Shown in pieces: positions 8,160 to 15,921 of a stretch of 64,000 bases of DNA (positions within the stretch are counted from its first letter, which is position 1; the number at the start of each line of letters is the position of its first letter). The DNA comes from Deinococci bacterium (lineage in GTDB: Bacteria > Deinococcota > Deinococci > Deinococcales > Trueperaceae), in the NCBI GenBank assembly GCA_030149325.1, contig JASBRS010000093.1, positions 1-64,000 of the forward strand. The letters run 5' to 3'. Under the pieces are notes generated by a model. The model searched no databases and was not told the origin of the DNA. It worked only from the letters and a program-made list of their open reading frames with translations. The position numbers and the translations under genes were made by a program.

Positions 8160-8768
8160 CTATCCCAGCGGTTCGAGCACCGCCCGCACCGGCGAGGCGT
8201 CGGCGTGCGGGATGCGCAGCGGCAGGCAGATCAGGCGGTAGCGCCCGGGCTCGACACGGCTGAGCTCCAACCCCTCCACGATGACGATGCCGTTGCGGAA
8301 GCAGGCCTGGTGCGCGGGCAGGTCGGTGCTGCCGAGGGCATCGACGCTGGGGGCGTCCGTGCCCACCAGCTCCACGCCGCGGCGTCCGAGTTCCTTGATC
8401 AGGGCGGGGGCCAGCCGCCGGAACTCGGGGAAGGCGTCCCAGTGCTCGGGTTGCCCGGTGCGCAGCAGCACGCGGCGGGGCAGTGGGCCGGCCGGCAGGG
8501 CATCGACGTCCACCGCTCCCTCGCCCGTCACGTCGAGCACCATCGCCTCGCCGATCAGCAGCTCGAGCCCCACCACCCCCAGCCGGCCGCCCTCGGCGGC
8601 GTAGTGCCAGGGCGCGTCGAGGTGCGATCCGAGGTGGGTGGTGGTGTCGAGGCGCAGCACGTTGGCCGGGGAGCCGGGGCCGATCTCGGCGACCTGCTCC
8701 AGGGTGAAGGGGGTGTCCCCGGGCCAGACCGGGTGCCCGGCGGAGAGCTCGCGCGTGATGTCGATCAT
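8160..8768 (-). CDS. kynB: kynurenine formamidase (arylformamidase)
   Basis: Metal-dependent cyclase/KynB family enzyme (202 aa) that hydrolyses N-formylkynurenine to kynurenine and formate in tryptophan breakdown. The family zinc-binding pattern HxGxHxDxP is present as HLGSHLDAPWHY (about residues 45-56), and the N-terminus (DITRELSAGHPVWPGDTPF) is typical. No other kyn gene is in the window, so other cyclase-family activities are possible. The start was placed at the ATG giving MIDITREL because TAGCAT lies 5 nt upstream. It is divergent from the secreted phosphoesterase gene and the two promoters sit almost back to back. Confidence 0.85.
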   Translation of the reverse strand: MIDITRELSAGHPVWPGDTPFTLEQVAEIGPGSPANVLRLDTTTHLGSHLDAPWHYAAEGGRLGVVGLELLIGEAMVLDVTGEGAVDVDALPAGPLPRRVLLRTGQPEHWDAFPEFRRLAPALIKELGRRGVELVGTDAPSVDALGSTDLPAHQACFRNGIVIVEGLELSRVEPGRYRLICLPLRIPHADASPVRAVLEPLG

Positions 8769-8773
8769 GCTCC

Positions 8774-8779
8774 ATGCTA
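8774..8779 (-). promoter_or_regulatory. -10 element of kynB
   Basis: TAGCAT with 5 nt to the ATG, implying a leaderless transcript. Confidence 0.5.
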
Positions 8780-8811
8780 CGCGCACGGCCGTGGCTCTCA
8801 CGGGCGTGCGG

Positions 8812-8817
8812 TAGCGT
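8812..8817 (+). promoter_or_regulatory. -10 element of the 8825 phosphoesterase gene
   Basis: TAGCGT, 7 nt before the ATG. The spacer itself is GGAGGGG, so a leadered start with a close ribosome binding site cannot be excluded. Confidence 0.5.
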
Positions 8818-8824
8818 GGAGGGG

Positions 8825-9727
8825 ATGCTCCGGTCGCGCTGGCGTTCCCTCTGGCTCCTCGCTGCCCTGGCGCTGGGCTCGGCCGGCGTCGCCCAGACGG
8901 TGCGGGTGGTGGCGGCCGGCGACATCGTGTGTTCCCCCGGCGACGCGCCGAGCCTGCGGGCCTGCCAGCAGGAGGCGACCGCGGCGTTGGTCGAGAAGCT
9001 GCACCCCGATGCGGTGCTGGCCGTCGGCGACCTGCAGTACTCGCAGGGCACCGCCGACGAGTTCCAGCGGGCGTACGAGACGTCGTGGGGGCGCTTCAAG
9101 TCGATCACCTACCCGGTCCCCGGCAACCACGAGTACTACAGCGGCGGTGGAGGCTACTACGCCTACTGGGGCGCGCGCGCAGGTGACCCCAGCAAGGGCT
9201 ACTACAGCTTCGACCTCGGGGCCTGGCACGTGCTGGCGATCAACTCCAACTGCCCGGCCATCGGGGGGTGTGGCGACGGCTCCCCGGAGGTGGCGTGGAT
9301 CCGTCGGGATCTCGCGGCGCACCCCAGCCTGTGCACGTTGGCGTTCTTCCATCACCCGCGCTTCAGCTCGGGTCCGCACGGCAACGACGAGGCGATGGCG
9401 CCGATCTGGCGCGCGTTGCAGAGCGGCGGCGTCGACATCGTGCTCAGCGGTCACGACCACGACTACGAGCGCTTCGCGTTGCAGGACGCCGACGGCCAGC
9501 TCGACCCCGCCAACGGCATCCGTGAGTTCGTGGTGGGCACCGGCGGGGCGCCGCAGTACTTCGCGCTGTGGCGCAGGGCCAACAGCCAAGCGCTCAGCGT
9601 CGGCAGCTTCGGGGTGTTGGAGTTGACGCTACGCCCCGACAACTACGCCTGGGCGTTCCGTGCCATCCCGGGGGAGTCCTACCAGGACAGCGGCAGCACC
9701 GCCTGCCATCCCGCTCCCGGCCCCTGA
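8825..9727 (+). CDS. secreted metallophosphoesterase
   Basis: Calcineurin-like phosphoesterase (300 aa) exported by a signal peptide (basic start, hydrophobic LWLLAALALGS, cleavage near GVAQ-TV). Metal ligands appear in order: AAGDIV, VGDLQYSQ, PGNHEYY, the histidines in FFHHPRF, and SGHDHDYER near residue 215. This resembles alkaline phosphatase/purple-acid-like phosphatases that release phosphate outside the membrane; the natural substrate is not known. The start at MLRSRWRS was chosen because it begins a proper signal peptide and follows a -10 element. An upstream in-frame start would add 17 residues and spoil the signal peptide. Confidence 0.8.
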   Translation: MLRSRWRSLWLLAALALGSAGVAQTVRVVAAGDIVCSPGDAPSLRACQQEATAALVEKLHPDAVLAVGDLQYSQGTADEFQRAYETSWGRFKSITYPVPGNHEYYSGGGGYYAYWGARAGDPSKGYYSFDLGAWHVLAINSNCPAIGGCGDGSPEVAWIRRDLAAHPSLCTLAFFHHPRFSSGPHGNDEAMAPIWRALQSGGVDIVLSGHDHDYERFALQDADGQLDPANGIREFVVGTGGAPQYFALWRRANSQALSVGSFGVLELTLRPDNYAWAFRAIPGESYQDSGSTACHPAPGP

Positions 9728-9743
9728 GGGACGGGAGGGAAGC

Positions 9744-9953
9744 TCAGGCGCGGGTCGCGCGGGGGCGGATGAGGGCCCAGCCGCCGCCCACGACCACGCC
9801 GGCGGCGAAGCCGACGCCGGCGCCGGACAGCGCCGTGAAGGCCGGCGACGAGTACTGGAGCCAGACGCCCAGGGTCGCGGCGCCGCACAGGCCGAAGCCG
9901 ATGGCGTAGCCGATCACGACGCTCCAGGCCGGGCCTCTTCGGGGTTCGCTCAT
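9744..9953 (-). CDS. small two-helix membrane protein
   Basis: Hypothetical protein of 69 aa. After a short polar start (MSEPRRGPAW) come two hydrophobic stretches, VVIGYAIGFGLCGAATLGVW and a second rich in alanine and glycine (FTALSGAGVGFAAGVVVGGG), ending in basic residues. This is an inner-membrane hairpin with both ends probably cytoplasmic. No family is recognised. A -10 element lies 6 nt before the ATG, which supports the gene being real and transcribed alone. It converges with the phosphoesterase gene 16 nt away. Confidence 0.6.
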   Translation of the reverse strand: MSEPRRGPAWSVVIGYAIGFGLCGAATLGVWLQYSSPAFTALSGAGVGFAAGVVVGGGWALIRPRATRA

Positions 9954-9959
9954 GTCGGC

Positions 9960-9965
9960 ACTATA
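9960..9965 (-). promoter_or_regulatory. -10 element of the small membrane protein gene
   Basis: TATAGT, 6 nt before the ATG. Confidence 0.5.
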
Positions 9966-10073
9966 CCGCTCCCGCGGGCGTGCAGCCCGGCCGGCGGGGT
10001 ACTCCGAGGACTCGGCCGGCGCGGTCGGGGATGTGCCGGGCGAGGGTGGGCTCGACGGTGTCCGCGCGCCGGT

Positions 10074-11411
10074 TCAGGCGGCCGCCTGCGCGACCGCCGC
10101 GGCCACCTGCTTCGCGAGCCGTTCGACCAGCGTCGCGTCCTCGGCCTCGACCATCACCCGCACCAGCGGCTCCGTGCCGCTCGGGCGCAGGTTGATGCGC
10201 CCGCCATCGCCCAGGCACGACCGGGCCTCCTCGACCGCCGCCAGCACGGCGGCGTCCTCCAGGACCGCGGCGCGGGCCTCGGGCGCGACCGTCACGTTGA
10301 CGAGGCGCTGCGGGTAGACAGGGATCTCGTCCATCCACGCTTCCAGCGGCCGTCCGGACTTGCGTACCGCCGCCAACAGTTGCAGCGCGGTGAGGATGCC
10401 GTCGCCGGTGGGGGCCTTGTCGAGGAACAGGATGTGGCCCGACTGCTCGCCGCCCAGCCTCAGGCGCCGCTTCGTCAGCGCCTCGTGGACGTAGCGGTCG
10501 CCGACCTGGACGCGATGCATCTCGACACCCCGCTCGCGTAGGTAGCGCTCGACGCCGAGGTTGCTCATCAGCGTGGCCACCACCGCCTCGTCGCCGCCGG
10601 TGAGGGCGCAGATGGCGAGGATGTGGTCGCCGGTCACCAGCCGTCCGCGCCGGTCGACGAGCAGTGCGCGGTCGGCGTCGCCGTCGAAGGTGATGCCGAC
10701 GTCGAGGTCGTGCTCGAGCACCCGGGTGCGGATGGCGTCGGGGTGCGTGCTGCCGCACCGCACGTTGATGTTCTCGCCGTCGGGCCGCGCGTGGATGACG
10801 TCGAGACGGGCGCCGATCTTGTCGAACAGGCGCGGCGCGATCTGGTGGCTGGCGCCGTTGGCGCAGTCGAGCCCCACGCGCAGGCCGTCGAGGTAGGGGG
10901 CGTGATCGAGCAGGTGCTGCAGGTAGTGCCCTTCGTCGGTGCGGTAGCGGACGGCCGAGCCCACGCCGCTGCCGGTGATCGGCTCCAGGCTGTCGGGATC
11001 GAGCTCGATCAACGCCTCGATCTCGGCTTCGAGTGCGTCGGAGAGCTTCTCGCCGTCGCCGTTGAAGAGCTTCAGCCCGTTGTCGAGGAAGGGGTTGTGG
11101 CTGGCGCTCACCACCACGCCGGCGTCGGCGCCGAGCGCGCGGGCGAGGTACGACACCCCCGGCGTGGGCATCACCCCGAGCCAGGTGACGTCGGCGCCGC
11201 GCGACGTCAGACCGGCCGCCACGGCGTGCGCCAGCATCGGGCCCGAGCGGCGGGTGTCCATCCCGACCACCACGTGGGGCCGCTCCGTGCCCTCGCGCCG
11301 GAGGCCCTCGGCGGCGGCGATGCCGAGCCGGAACGCGAAGGCGCCCGTCATGGGGTGCTCGCCGGCCACCCCGCGGATGCCGTCGGTGCCGAAGTATCGC
11401 CGGTCTGCCAT
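10074..11411 (-). CDS. glmM: phosphoglucosamine mutase
   Basis: Converts glucosamine-6-phosphate to glucosamine-1-phosphate, a step to UDP-GlcNAc for cell wall synthesis. The length (445 aa) is normal. The N-terminus RRYFGTDGIRG, the phosphoserine loop VVVSASHNPF (around residue 98), the Mg-binding DGDADR (around 240), the sugar-binding GGEQSGH (around 323) and the C-terminal RPSGTEP are all intact. GlmM and not phosphomannomutase is favoured by the short FGTDGIRG start and GEQSGH. ATG at 11411 follows a -10 element by 7 nt. It lies just downstream of polA on the same strand but has its own promoter. Confidence 0.93.
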   Translation of the reverse strand: MADRRYFGTDGIRGVAGEHPMTGAFAFRLGIAAAEGLRREGTERPHVVVGMDTRRSGPMLAHAVAAGLTSRGADVTWLGVMPTPGVSYLARALGADAGVVVSASHNPFLDNGLKLFNGDGEKLSDALEAEIEALIELDPDSLEPITGSGVGSAVRYRTDEGHYLQHLLDHAPYLDGLRVGLDCANGASHQIAPRLFDKIGARLDVIHARPDGENINVRCGSTHPDAIRTRVLEHDLDVGITFDGDADRALLVDRRGRLVTGDHILAICALTGGDEAVVATLMSNLGVERYLRERGVEMHRVQVGDRYVHEALTKRRLRLGGEQSGHILFLDKAPTGDGILTALQLLAAVRKSGRPLEAWMDEIPVYPQRLVNVTVAPEARAAVLEDAAVLAAVEEARSCLGDGGRINLRPSGTEPLVRVMVEAEDATLVERLAKQVAAAVAQAAA

Positions 11412-11418
11412 GACCGTC

Positions 11419-11424
11419 ATCATA
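11419..11424 (-). promoter_or_regulatory. -10 element of glmM
   Basis: TATGAT, 7 nt before the ATG and immediately downstream of the polA coding region. Confidence 0.5.
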
Positions 11425-11471
11425 GCCCGCGCGTCGCGCGCCCCGAGGCGCAACGGCGGCCGCGGACGCGG

Positions 11472-14045
11472 CTACTTCGCCTCCAGCCAGTTGGCTCCCA
11501 CGCCGACCTCGGCCACCAGCGGGACCTTCAGCGGGTAGGCGGCGGCCATGGCCTGCGCCGCCTCGCGGGCGACGGTGGCGGCGCGGTCCTCGGGGACCTC
11601 GGCCACCACCTCGTCGTGGACCTGGAGCAGCAGCCGGCCGCCGTGCTCGGCCAGCAGCGGCGCCAGCAGCAGCATCGCGCGCTTCATGATGTCGGCGGCG
11701 GTGCCCTGGATCGGCATGTTGTAGGCGGTGCGTTCGGCGTACTCGCGGGCGCTGCGGTTGGGGCTGTGGATGTCGGGGATCCAGCGGCGCCGGCCCAGCA
11801 GCGTCTCCACGTAGCCGTCGGCCCGGCACGCCTCGATGGTGTCGTCGATGTAGGCGCGGACGCGCGGGTAGCGCTCGAAGTAGCGGGTGATGATGCGCTC
11901 GGCCTCGGCCAGGGCGATCTCCAGATCGGCGCTCAGGCGGCGCGCCCCCATGCCGTAGAGCACCCCGAAGTTAACGACCTTGGCGGTCCGGCGCATGCCC
12001 TCGTCGACGCGTTCGGGCTCCACCCCGAAGACCTCGGCGGCGGTACGGCGGTGGATGTCCTCGCCGTGGCGGAAGGCCTCGATCAGGCCCGGCTCGTCGG
12101 CGACGTGGGCGAGCACGCGCAGCTCGATCTGGCTGTAGTCGGCGACCAGCAGGAGGTGCCCATCGGCGGCCACGAAGGCGCGCCGGATCTCGCGTCCCAG
12201 CTCGGTGCGCACCGGGATGTTCTGGAGGTTCGGGTTGACCGACGACAGCCTCCCGGTCGCCACCACCGCCTGCTGGAAGGTGGTGTGCAGGCGGCCCGTC
12301 TGCGGGTCCACCAGCTCGGGCAGGGGGTCGAGGTAGGTGCTCTTGAGCTTGGCGAGCTCGCGCTGCTGCAGGATGAGGTCGACGGCTTCGTGCTCGCGGC
12401 GTAGCGGCTCGAGCGCCGAGATCGCGGTGCTGCGCTTGCCGGTCGAGGTACGTCGGCCGGACCGTAGGCCGAGCCGGTCGTAGAGCAGCGCGGCGACCTG
12501 ATCTCGGGAGTTGACGTTGAAGCCGGGGTCGTCCGCGATCTCGCGAAGCCGCTGCTCCAGTCCGGCGATGCGCTCGCCCAGCGCCTGCGACTGGCGCCGG
12601 AGCAACGCGCGGTCGAGGCGCACCCCGGCCAGCTCCATCTCCGCCAGCACGGTCTGAAGGGGGCGTTCGAGCTGCTCGTAGATCGCCCGCTGGTCGCCCT
12701 GCAAGCGGGCTCCCAGGTGGCGCAGCAGCTCGGCGGTGACCGCGGCCCGTGAGTCGGCGTCGGCCCCCCACTCGCCGGCACCGTACCGGCGTGCCAGACG
12801 CTCGGGGGAGGCTCCGCTGGGGTCGAGCAGGTAGGCCATCAGCAGCGGGTCGTCTCCGGGCTCCGCCTCGATGCCCAGGCGCCGCGCCACCACCGTCAGG
12901 GCCTTGGCGTCACAGGCGTCGAGCGGCGTGCCCCGCGACAGCGCCGCCAGCCGTGCTGCCGCGTCCGGCGCGCGCGCGACCCTGCCGTCCCGTGCCAGCG
13001 AGAGCTCCACGAGGCTCGCCGTGGTGGGGCGGTCGCCGTCGAGCACGTAGCCGAACGCACCTTCGGGCGCCAGCTCGGACCACGGCGCCGTGCGGTAGTC
13101 GGTGTGCTGGGTGAGTCCGAGGTCGTGCAGCACGGAGCCGAACTCGAGCTCGCGCAGCAGCTCGGTGAGGGCCTCGCGATCGGGCTCGCGACGGCGCCAG
13201 CGCTCGGGCTCGACCTCGATGTCGGCGTCGGTGCGGATGGCCGAGAGCTCGCGGGACAGCTCGAGCGACGCCAGGCCGTCGCGGATCTTGGCCGCGTAGC
13301 CCGCCGGCTCGACCTCGTCGAGGTCGGCCAGCACGGCATCGAGCGAGCCGTAGCGGCGCAGCAGCTTGCGGGCGGCGACGGGTCCGATGCCCTTGACGCC
13401 CGGCAGGTTGTCGCTGCTGTCGCCGGTCAGCGCGCGGTAGTCGACCCACTGCTGCGGCGTCACGCCGTAGCGCTCCTCGACCTCCGCCGGCCCCAGGCTG
13501 TCGCTGCGATCGGGGTTGCGGACCCGCACCGAGTCGCGCACCAGCTGCAGCGCGTCGCGGTCGCTGGTGACGATCTCGACGTGGTAGCCGCGGTCGTCGC
13601 AGCGCAGCGCGATGGTGCCGATCAGGTCGTCGGCCTCCAACCCCGGGACCTCGATCCGCGCGACGCCCAGCAGGTCGAGCAGACGCTTGATGACGTCGAT
13701 CTGCTGCGGGAGGTCGTCGGGCGTGGGCGCGCGGCCGGCCTTGTAGTCCTGGTAGCGCTCGTGGCGGAAGGTGGGGGCCGGCGCGTCGAAGGCCACCACT
13801 ACCGCGGCGCCGTTCTCGTTCAGGACCTTGAGGAGGCTGCGTACGAAGCCGTAGATGGCGTTCGTGGGCTGGCCGCGGGAGGTCGACAGGTCGCGCACGC
13901 CGAAGTAGCTGCGGTAGGCCAGACCGTGGCCGTCGACGACGACCACCCGCCCACCTTCGGCGGATGCCGAGGGAGCCGCGAACAGGCCGTCCTGGCGCGT
14001 GCTCGTGGGCGTGCCGTGGTCCTTCCCGTCGTCGGCCGGGGCCAT
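11472..14045 (-). CDS. polA: DNA polymerase I, proofreading-deficient Taq type
   Basis: Repair and Okazaki-fragment polymerase (857 aa). Residues about 30-290 are the 5'-nuclease domain (VDGHGLAYRSYF, GLEADDLIGT, LTGDSSDNLPGVKGIG). Residues about 300-430 occupy the 3'-5' exonuclease position but lack the catalytic DxE: the segment reads PEGAFGYVLDGDRP and GDDPLLMAYLLDPS, closely like the same region of Thermus aquaticus Pol I. The polymerase domain has motif A DYSQIELRVLAH (near residue 625), motif B RRTAKVVNFGVLYGMG and motif C VHDEVV. Overall similarity to Taq polymerase is the best taxonomic clue in the window. The ATG start follows a -10 element by 6 nt; a longer upstream reading has no such support. 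Confidence 0.95.
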   Translation of the reverse strand: MAPADDGKDHGTPTSTRQDGLFAAPSASAEGGRVVVVDGHGLAYRSYFGVRDLSTSRGQPTNAIYGFVRSLLKVLNENGAAVVVAFDAPAPTFRHERYQDYKAGRAPTPDDLPQQIDVIKRLLDLLGVARIEVPGLEADDLIGTIALRCDDRGYHVEIVTSDRDALQLVRDSVRVRNPDRSDSLGPAEVEERYGVTPQQWVDYRALTGDSSDNLPGVKGIGPVAARKLLRRYGSLDAVLADLDEVEPAGYAAKIRDGLASLELSRELSAIRTDADIEVEPERWRRREPDREALTELLRELEFGSVLHDLGLTQHTDYRTAPWSELAPEGAFGYVLDGDRPTTASLVELSLARDGRVARAPDAAARLAALSRGTPLDACDAKALTVVARRLGIEAEPGDDPLLMAYLLDPSGASPERLARRYGAGEWGADADSRAAVTAELLRHLGARLQGDQRAIYEQLERPLQTVLAEMELAGVRLDRALLRRQSQALGERIAGLEQRLREIADDPGFNVNSRDQVAALLYDRLGLRSGRRTSTGKRSTAISALEPLRREHEAVDLILQQRELAKLKSTYLDPLPELVDPQTGRLHTTFQQAVVATGRLSSVNPNLQNIPVRTELGREIRRAFVAADGHLLLVADYSQIELRVLAHVADEPGLIEAFRHGEDIHRRTAAEVFGVEPERVDEGMRRTAKVVNFGVLYGMGARRLSADLEIALAEAERIITRYFERYPRVRAYIDDTIEACRADGYVETLLGRRRWIPDIHSPNRSAREYAERTAYNMPIQGTAADIMKRAMLLLAPLLAEHGGRLLLQVHDEVVAEVPEDRAATVAREAAQAMAAAYPLKVPLVAEVGVGANWLEAK

Positions 14046-14051
14046 GCCGTC

Positions 14052-14057
14052 AGGATA
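14052..14057 (-). promoter_or_regulatory. -10 element of polA
   Basis: TATCCT, 6 nt before the polA ATG, divergent from the promoter at 14135. Confidence 0.5.
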
Positions 14058-14134
14058 GCCTCCGGGCGTCGGGCGCGCTCCTGCACGCGTACCCCGGGGG
14101 CGCGATGCGGCCGTCGGGCAGGGGACGGACGTGG

Positions 14135-14140
14135 TAGGGT
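14135..14140 (+). promoter_or_regulatory. -10 element of the 14148 gene
   Basis: TAGGGT, 7 nt before the ATG. Confidence 0.5.
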
Positions 14141-14147
14141 CCGTGCC

Positions 14148-14732
14148 ATGGTGAACAACGGCCGTCGTGTGATTCCGATGGAGGGGCGGGTCTACACCAA
14201 CGAGTTCCGGCTGTACGGGTTGTTGCACCTACCCGAGTTCGTGGGCACCGCCCGCCTGCTCAACCTCACCGACCGGCCCTACCTGCCGGTCACCCGCTGC
14301 ATGGTGTACGACGCGGGGTTCCGCCACCCGCCGGAGAGCGACGCCATGCAGTACGAGACCGACTTCGCCGCGGTCCCCAAGGACCACATCCTGTGGGTGA
14401 TGGGGGGACGCCCCGAGGAGCCCTCGGAGCACGTGCGTCGGGAGGCTCGGCTGGTCTACGTCATGTACGACAACTACGTGCTGACCGGCCGTCTCTACAT
14501 CATGCCCGACCAGCGCGTGTCGGATTACCTGCACACGGTGTTCACCGACCGGCCCTTCCAGGACCTCTACGGCGCCCGCGTGCTGCTGCCCCGCAAGGAC
14601 GTGCCGCTCGAGGAGTTCGAGGTGCTCCAGTACCACGAGTTCGTGACGGTGAACCTCAAGCAGGCGGGCGGGGTGTTCGACGTCCGTCGCGAGGAGGGCA
14701 AGGGCTTCCGCCTCGACGAGGGCGAGATCTGA
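14148..14732 (+). CDS. conserved-looking protein of unknown function
   Basis: Soluble protein of 194 aa with no signal peptide, membrane segment or family I can name. It has the feel of a conserved beta-rich domain: RVYTNEFRLYGLLHLPEFVG, LNLTDRPYLPVTRC, then KDHILWVMGG and, in the second half, VYVMYDNYVLTGRLYIMP followed by RVSDYLHTVFTDRPF. The two halves may be repeats of a small barrel ending in a T-D-R-P motif, seen in both LTDRPYLPV and FTDRPFQDL. It is divergent from polA and shares a roughly 100-bp intergenic region with it. Confidence 0.7.
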   Translation: MVNNGRRVIPMEGRVYTNEFRLYGLLHLPEFVGTARLLNLTDRPYLPVTRCMVYDAGFRHPPESDAMQYETDFAAVPKDHILWVMGGRPEEPSEHVRREARLVYVMYDNYVLTGRLYIMPDQRVSDYLHTVFTDRPFQDLYGARVLLPRKDVPLEEFEVLQYHEFVTVNLKQAGGVFDVRREEGKGFRLDEGEI

Positions 14733-14738
14733 CCCGGC

Positions 14739-15467
14739 TCACAGGTTCCAGCCTCCGGCGACCTCCAGCGTCACGCCGGTGACGTAGGCCGCGGCGGGGG
14801 AGAGCAGGTAGCGTACCGCCCCGACGAGTTCGTCGAGGCGCCCGGTCCGTCCCATCGGGATCTCGCGCAGCGGCTGCGTGACGCTGTTCTCCAGCACTCC
14901 CGGGCTCACCACGTTGACGGTGATGCCGCGGGCGGCCTCGGTGGTCGCCAGGGCCTTGCTGTAGAGCACGACCCCCGTCTTGGCTGCGGCGTAGGCCACG
15001 ATGCCCGGCCGGGCCTTGATCTGCTCGGAGCCGGCGTAGCCCACGTTGACGATGCGCCCGCCGCCCTGCTCGCGCATCCGCGGGACCACCGCCTGGCAGG
15101 TGTAGAAGGTGGCGTGCAGGTTGCTGGCGAACATGGCGTGCCAGGTGGCCGCGTCCAGCGCCTCCAACGGGCCGTGATGGTAGGCACCGACGTTGTTGAT
15201 CAGCACGTCCAGGCGCCCGAAGGCGGCGTGGGCGCCGGCGACCAGCGCGCGCGCCTGTGCCTCCACGGTGACGTCGGCACGGAGCACGACCGCACGGGCC
15301 CCGAGCTGGCGTGCGGCCTCGGCGACCTGGCCCGCCTCGTCCTCGCTGGTGCGGTAGTGCACGGCGACGTCGTAGCCGTCCTCGGCCAGCGCCAGGACCA
15401 GCGCGCGGCCGATGCCGCGGGCGGAGCCGGTGACCAGCGCGGCGCCGCGGCGGGCCGGGTCAGCCAT
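14739..15467 (-). CDS. SDR-family oxidoreductase with non-standard active site
   Basis: Classical-type short-chain dehydrogenase (242 aa). The NAD(P) loop TGSARGIG is near residue 14, the fold motif NNVG near residue 91, and the catalytic YAAAK near residue 158. Where the usual catalytic serine sits in IVNVxSxxG the protein has a tyrosine (IVNVGYAGS), so the chemistry may differ or use the serine three residues later. The substrate is unknown; it resembles FabG-like 3-oxoacyl reductases. The ATG overlaps the Nudix gene stop by 8 nt, and the SDR is the last gene of a three-gene operon. Confidence 0.82.
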   Translation of the reverse strand: MADPARRGAALVTGSARGIGRALVLALAEDGYDVAVHYRTSEDEAGQVAEAARQLGARAVVLRADVTVEAQARALVAGAHAAFGRLDVLINNVGAYHHGPLEALDAATWHAMFASNLHATFYTCQAVVPRMREQGGGRIVNVGYAGSEQIKARPGIVAYAAAKTGVVLYSKALATTEAARGITVNVVSPGVLENSVTQPLREIPMGRTGRLDELVGAVRYLLSPAAAYVTGVTLEVAGGWNL

Positions 15468-15921
15468 CGTCCGGCACCCGCGCGGCGTCGTCCCCGGCAG
15501 TCAGGGCGTAGTCCAACAGCACCCGCGTCGGTAGGTTCAGGTCCATGCTCCTCGCCTCCTCGGGCGTCACCCAGGCGAACGCCTGCGCCTCGTCGTTGAG
15601 TCGCACGTCTTCGCTCGTGCTCCTGGCCAGGAAGTTGAGCAGCACGAAGTGCGCGGGCCGGTGGAACTCGGGGCTCTCCACGGCCTCCTGGACCGGCCCC
15701 CAACGCACGTCGTCGAGCTCCAGGCCGGTCTCCTCGCGAGCTTCGCGGCGCACGGCGGCGAGCATGCCTTCGCCGTACTCGATCTTGCCGCCCGGCACCC
15801 CCCAGAGGTCGCGCCACTTGTGCGTCCGGATCAGCAGCCAGCGGCCCGACGGCCCGCGGATCAACACCCCCACCGTCGCCAGCGGCCACCGCGTGGCAGC
15901 CGGCCGCTCGAGTGCGCTCAT
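15460..15921 (-). CDS. Nudix hydrolase
   Basis: Nucleoside-diphosphate-X hydrolase (153 aa) with a complete Nudix box: GKIEYGE, seven residues, then REAREETGLEL (around residues 44-66). The preceding strand (RWLLIRTHKWRDLWGVPGG) and a tail with VTPEEA are like ADP-ribose or (d)NTP pyrophosphatases, but the substrate cannot be read from sequence. Both ends overlap neighbouring genes: ATGA with the CDP-alcohol phosphatidyltransferase gene upstream and 8 nt with the SDR downstream. Co-expression with a CDP-alcohol enzyme leaves open a role in CDP-linked metabolite turnover. Confidence 0.88.
   Translation of the reverse strand: MSALERPAATRWPLATVGVLIRGPSGRWLLIRTHKWRDLWGVPGGKIEYGEGMLAAVRREAREETGLELDDVRWGPVQEAVESPEFHRPAHFVLLNFLARSTSEDVRLNDEAQAFAWVTPEEARSMDLNLPTRVLLDYALTAGDDAARVPDDG

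Noticed and set aside
9970-10025. A hairpin downstream of glmM
   Set aside because: It rests on two copies of the self-complementary CCGGCCGG, which is common by chance in this composition, with no T-run.
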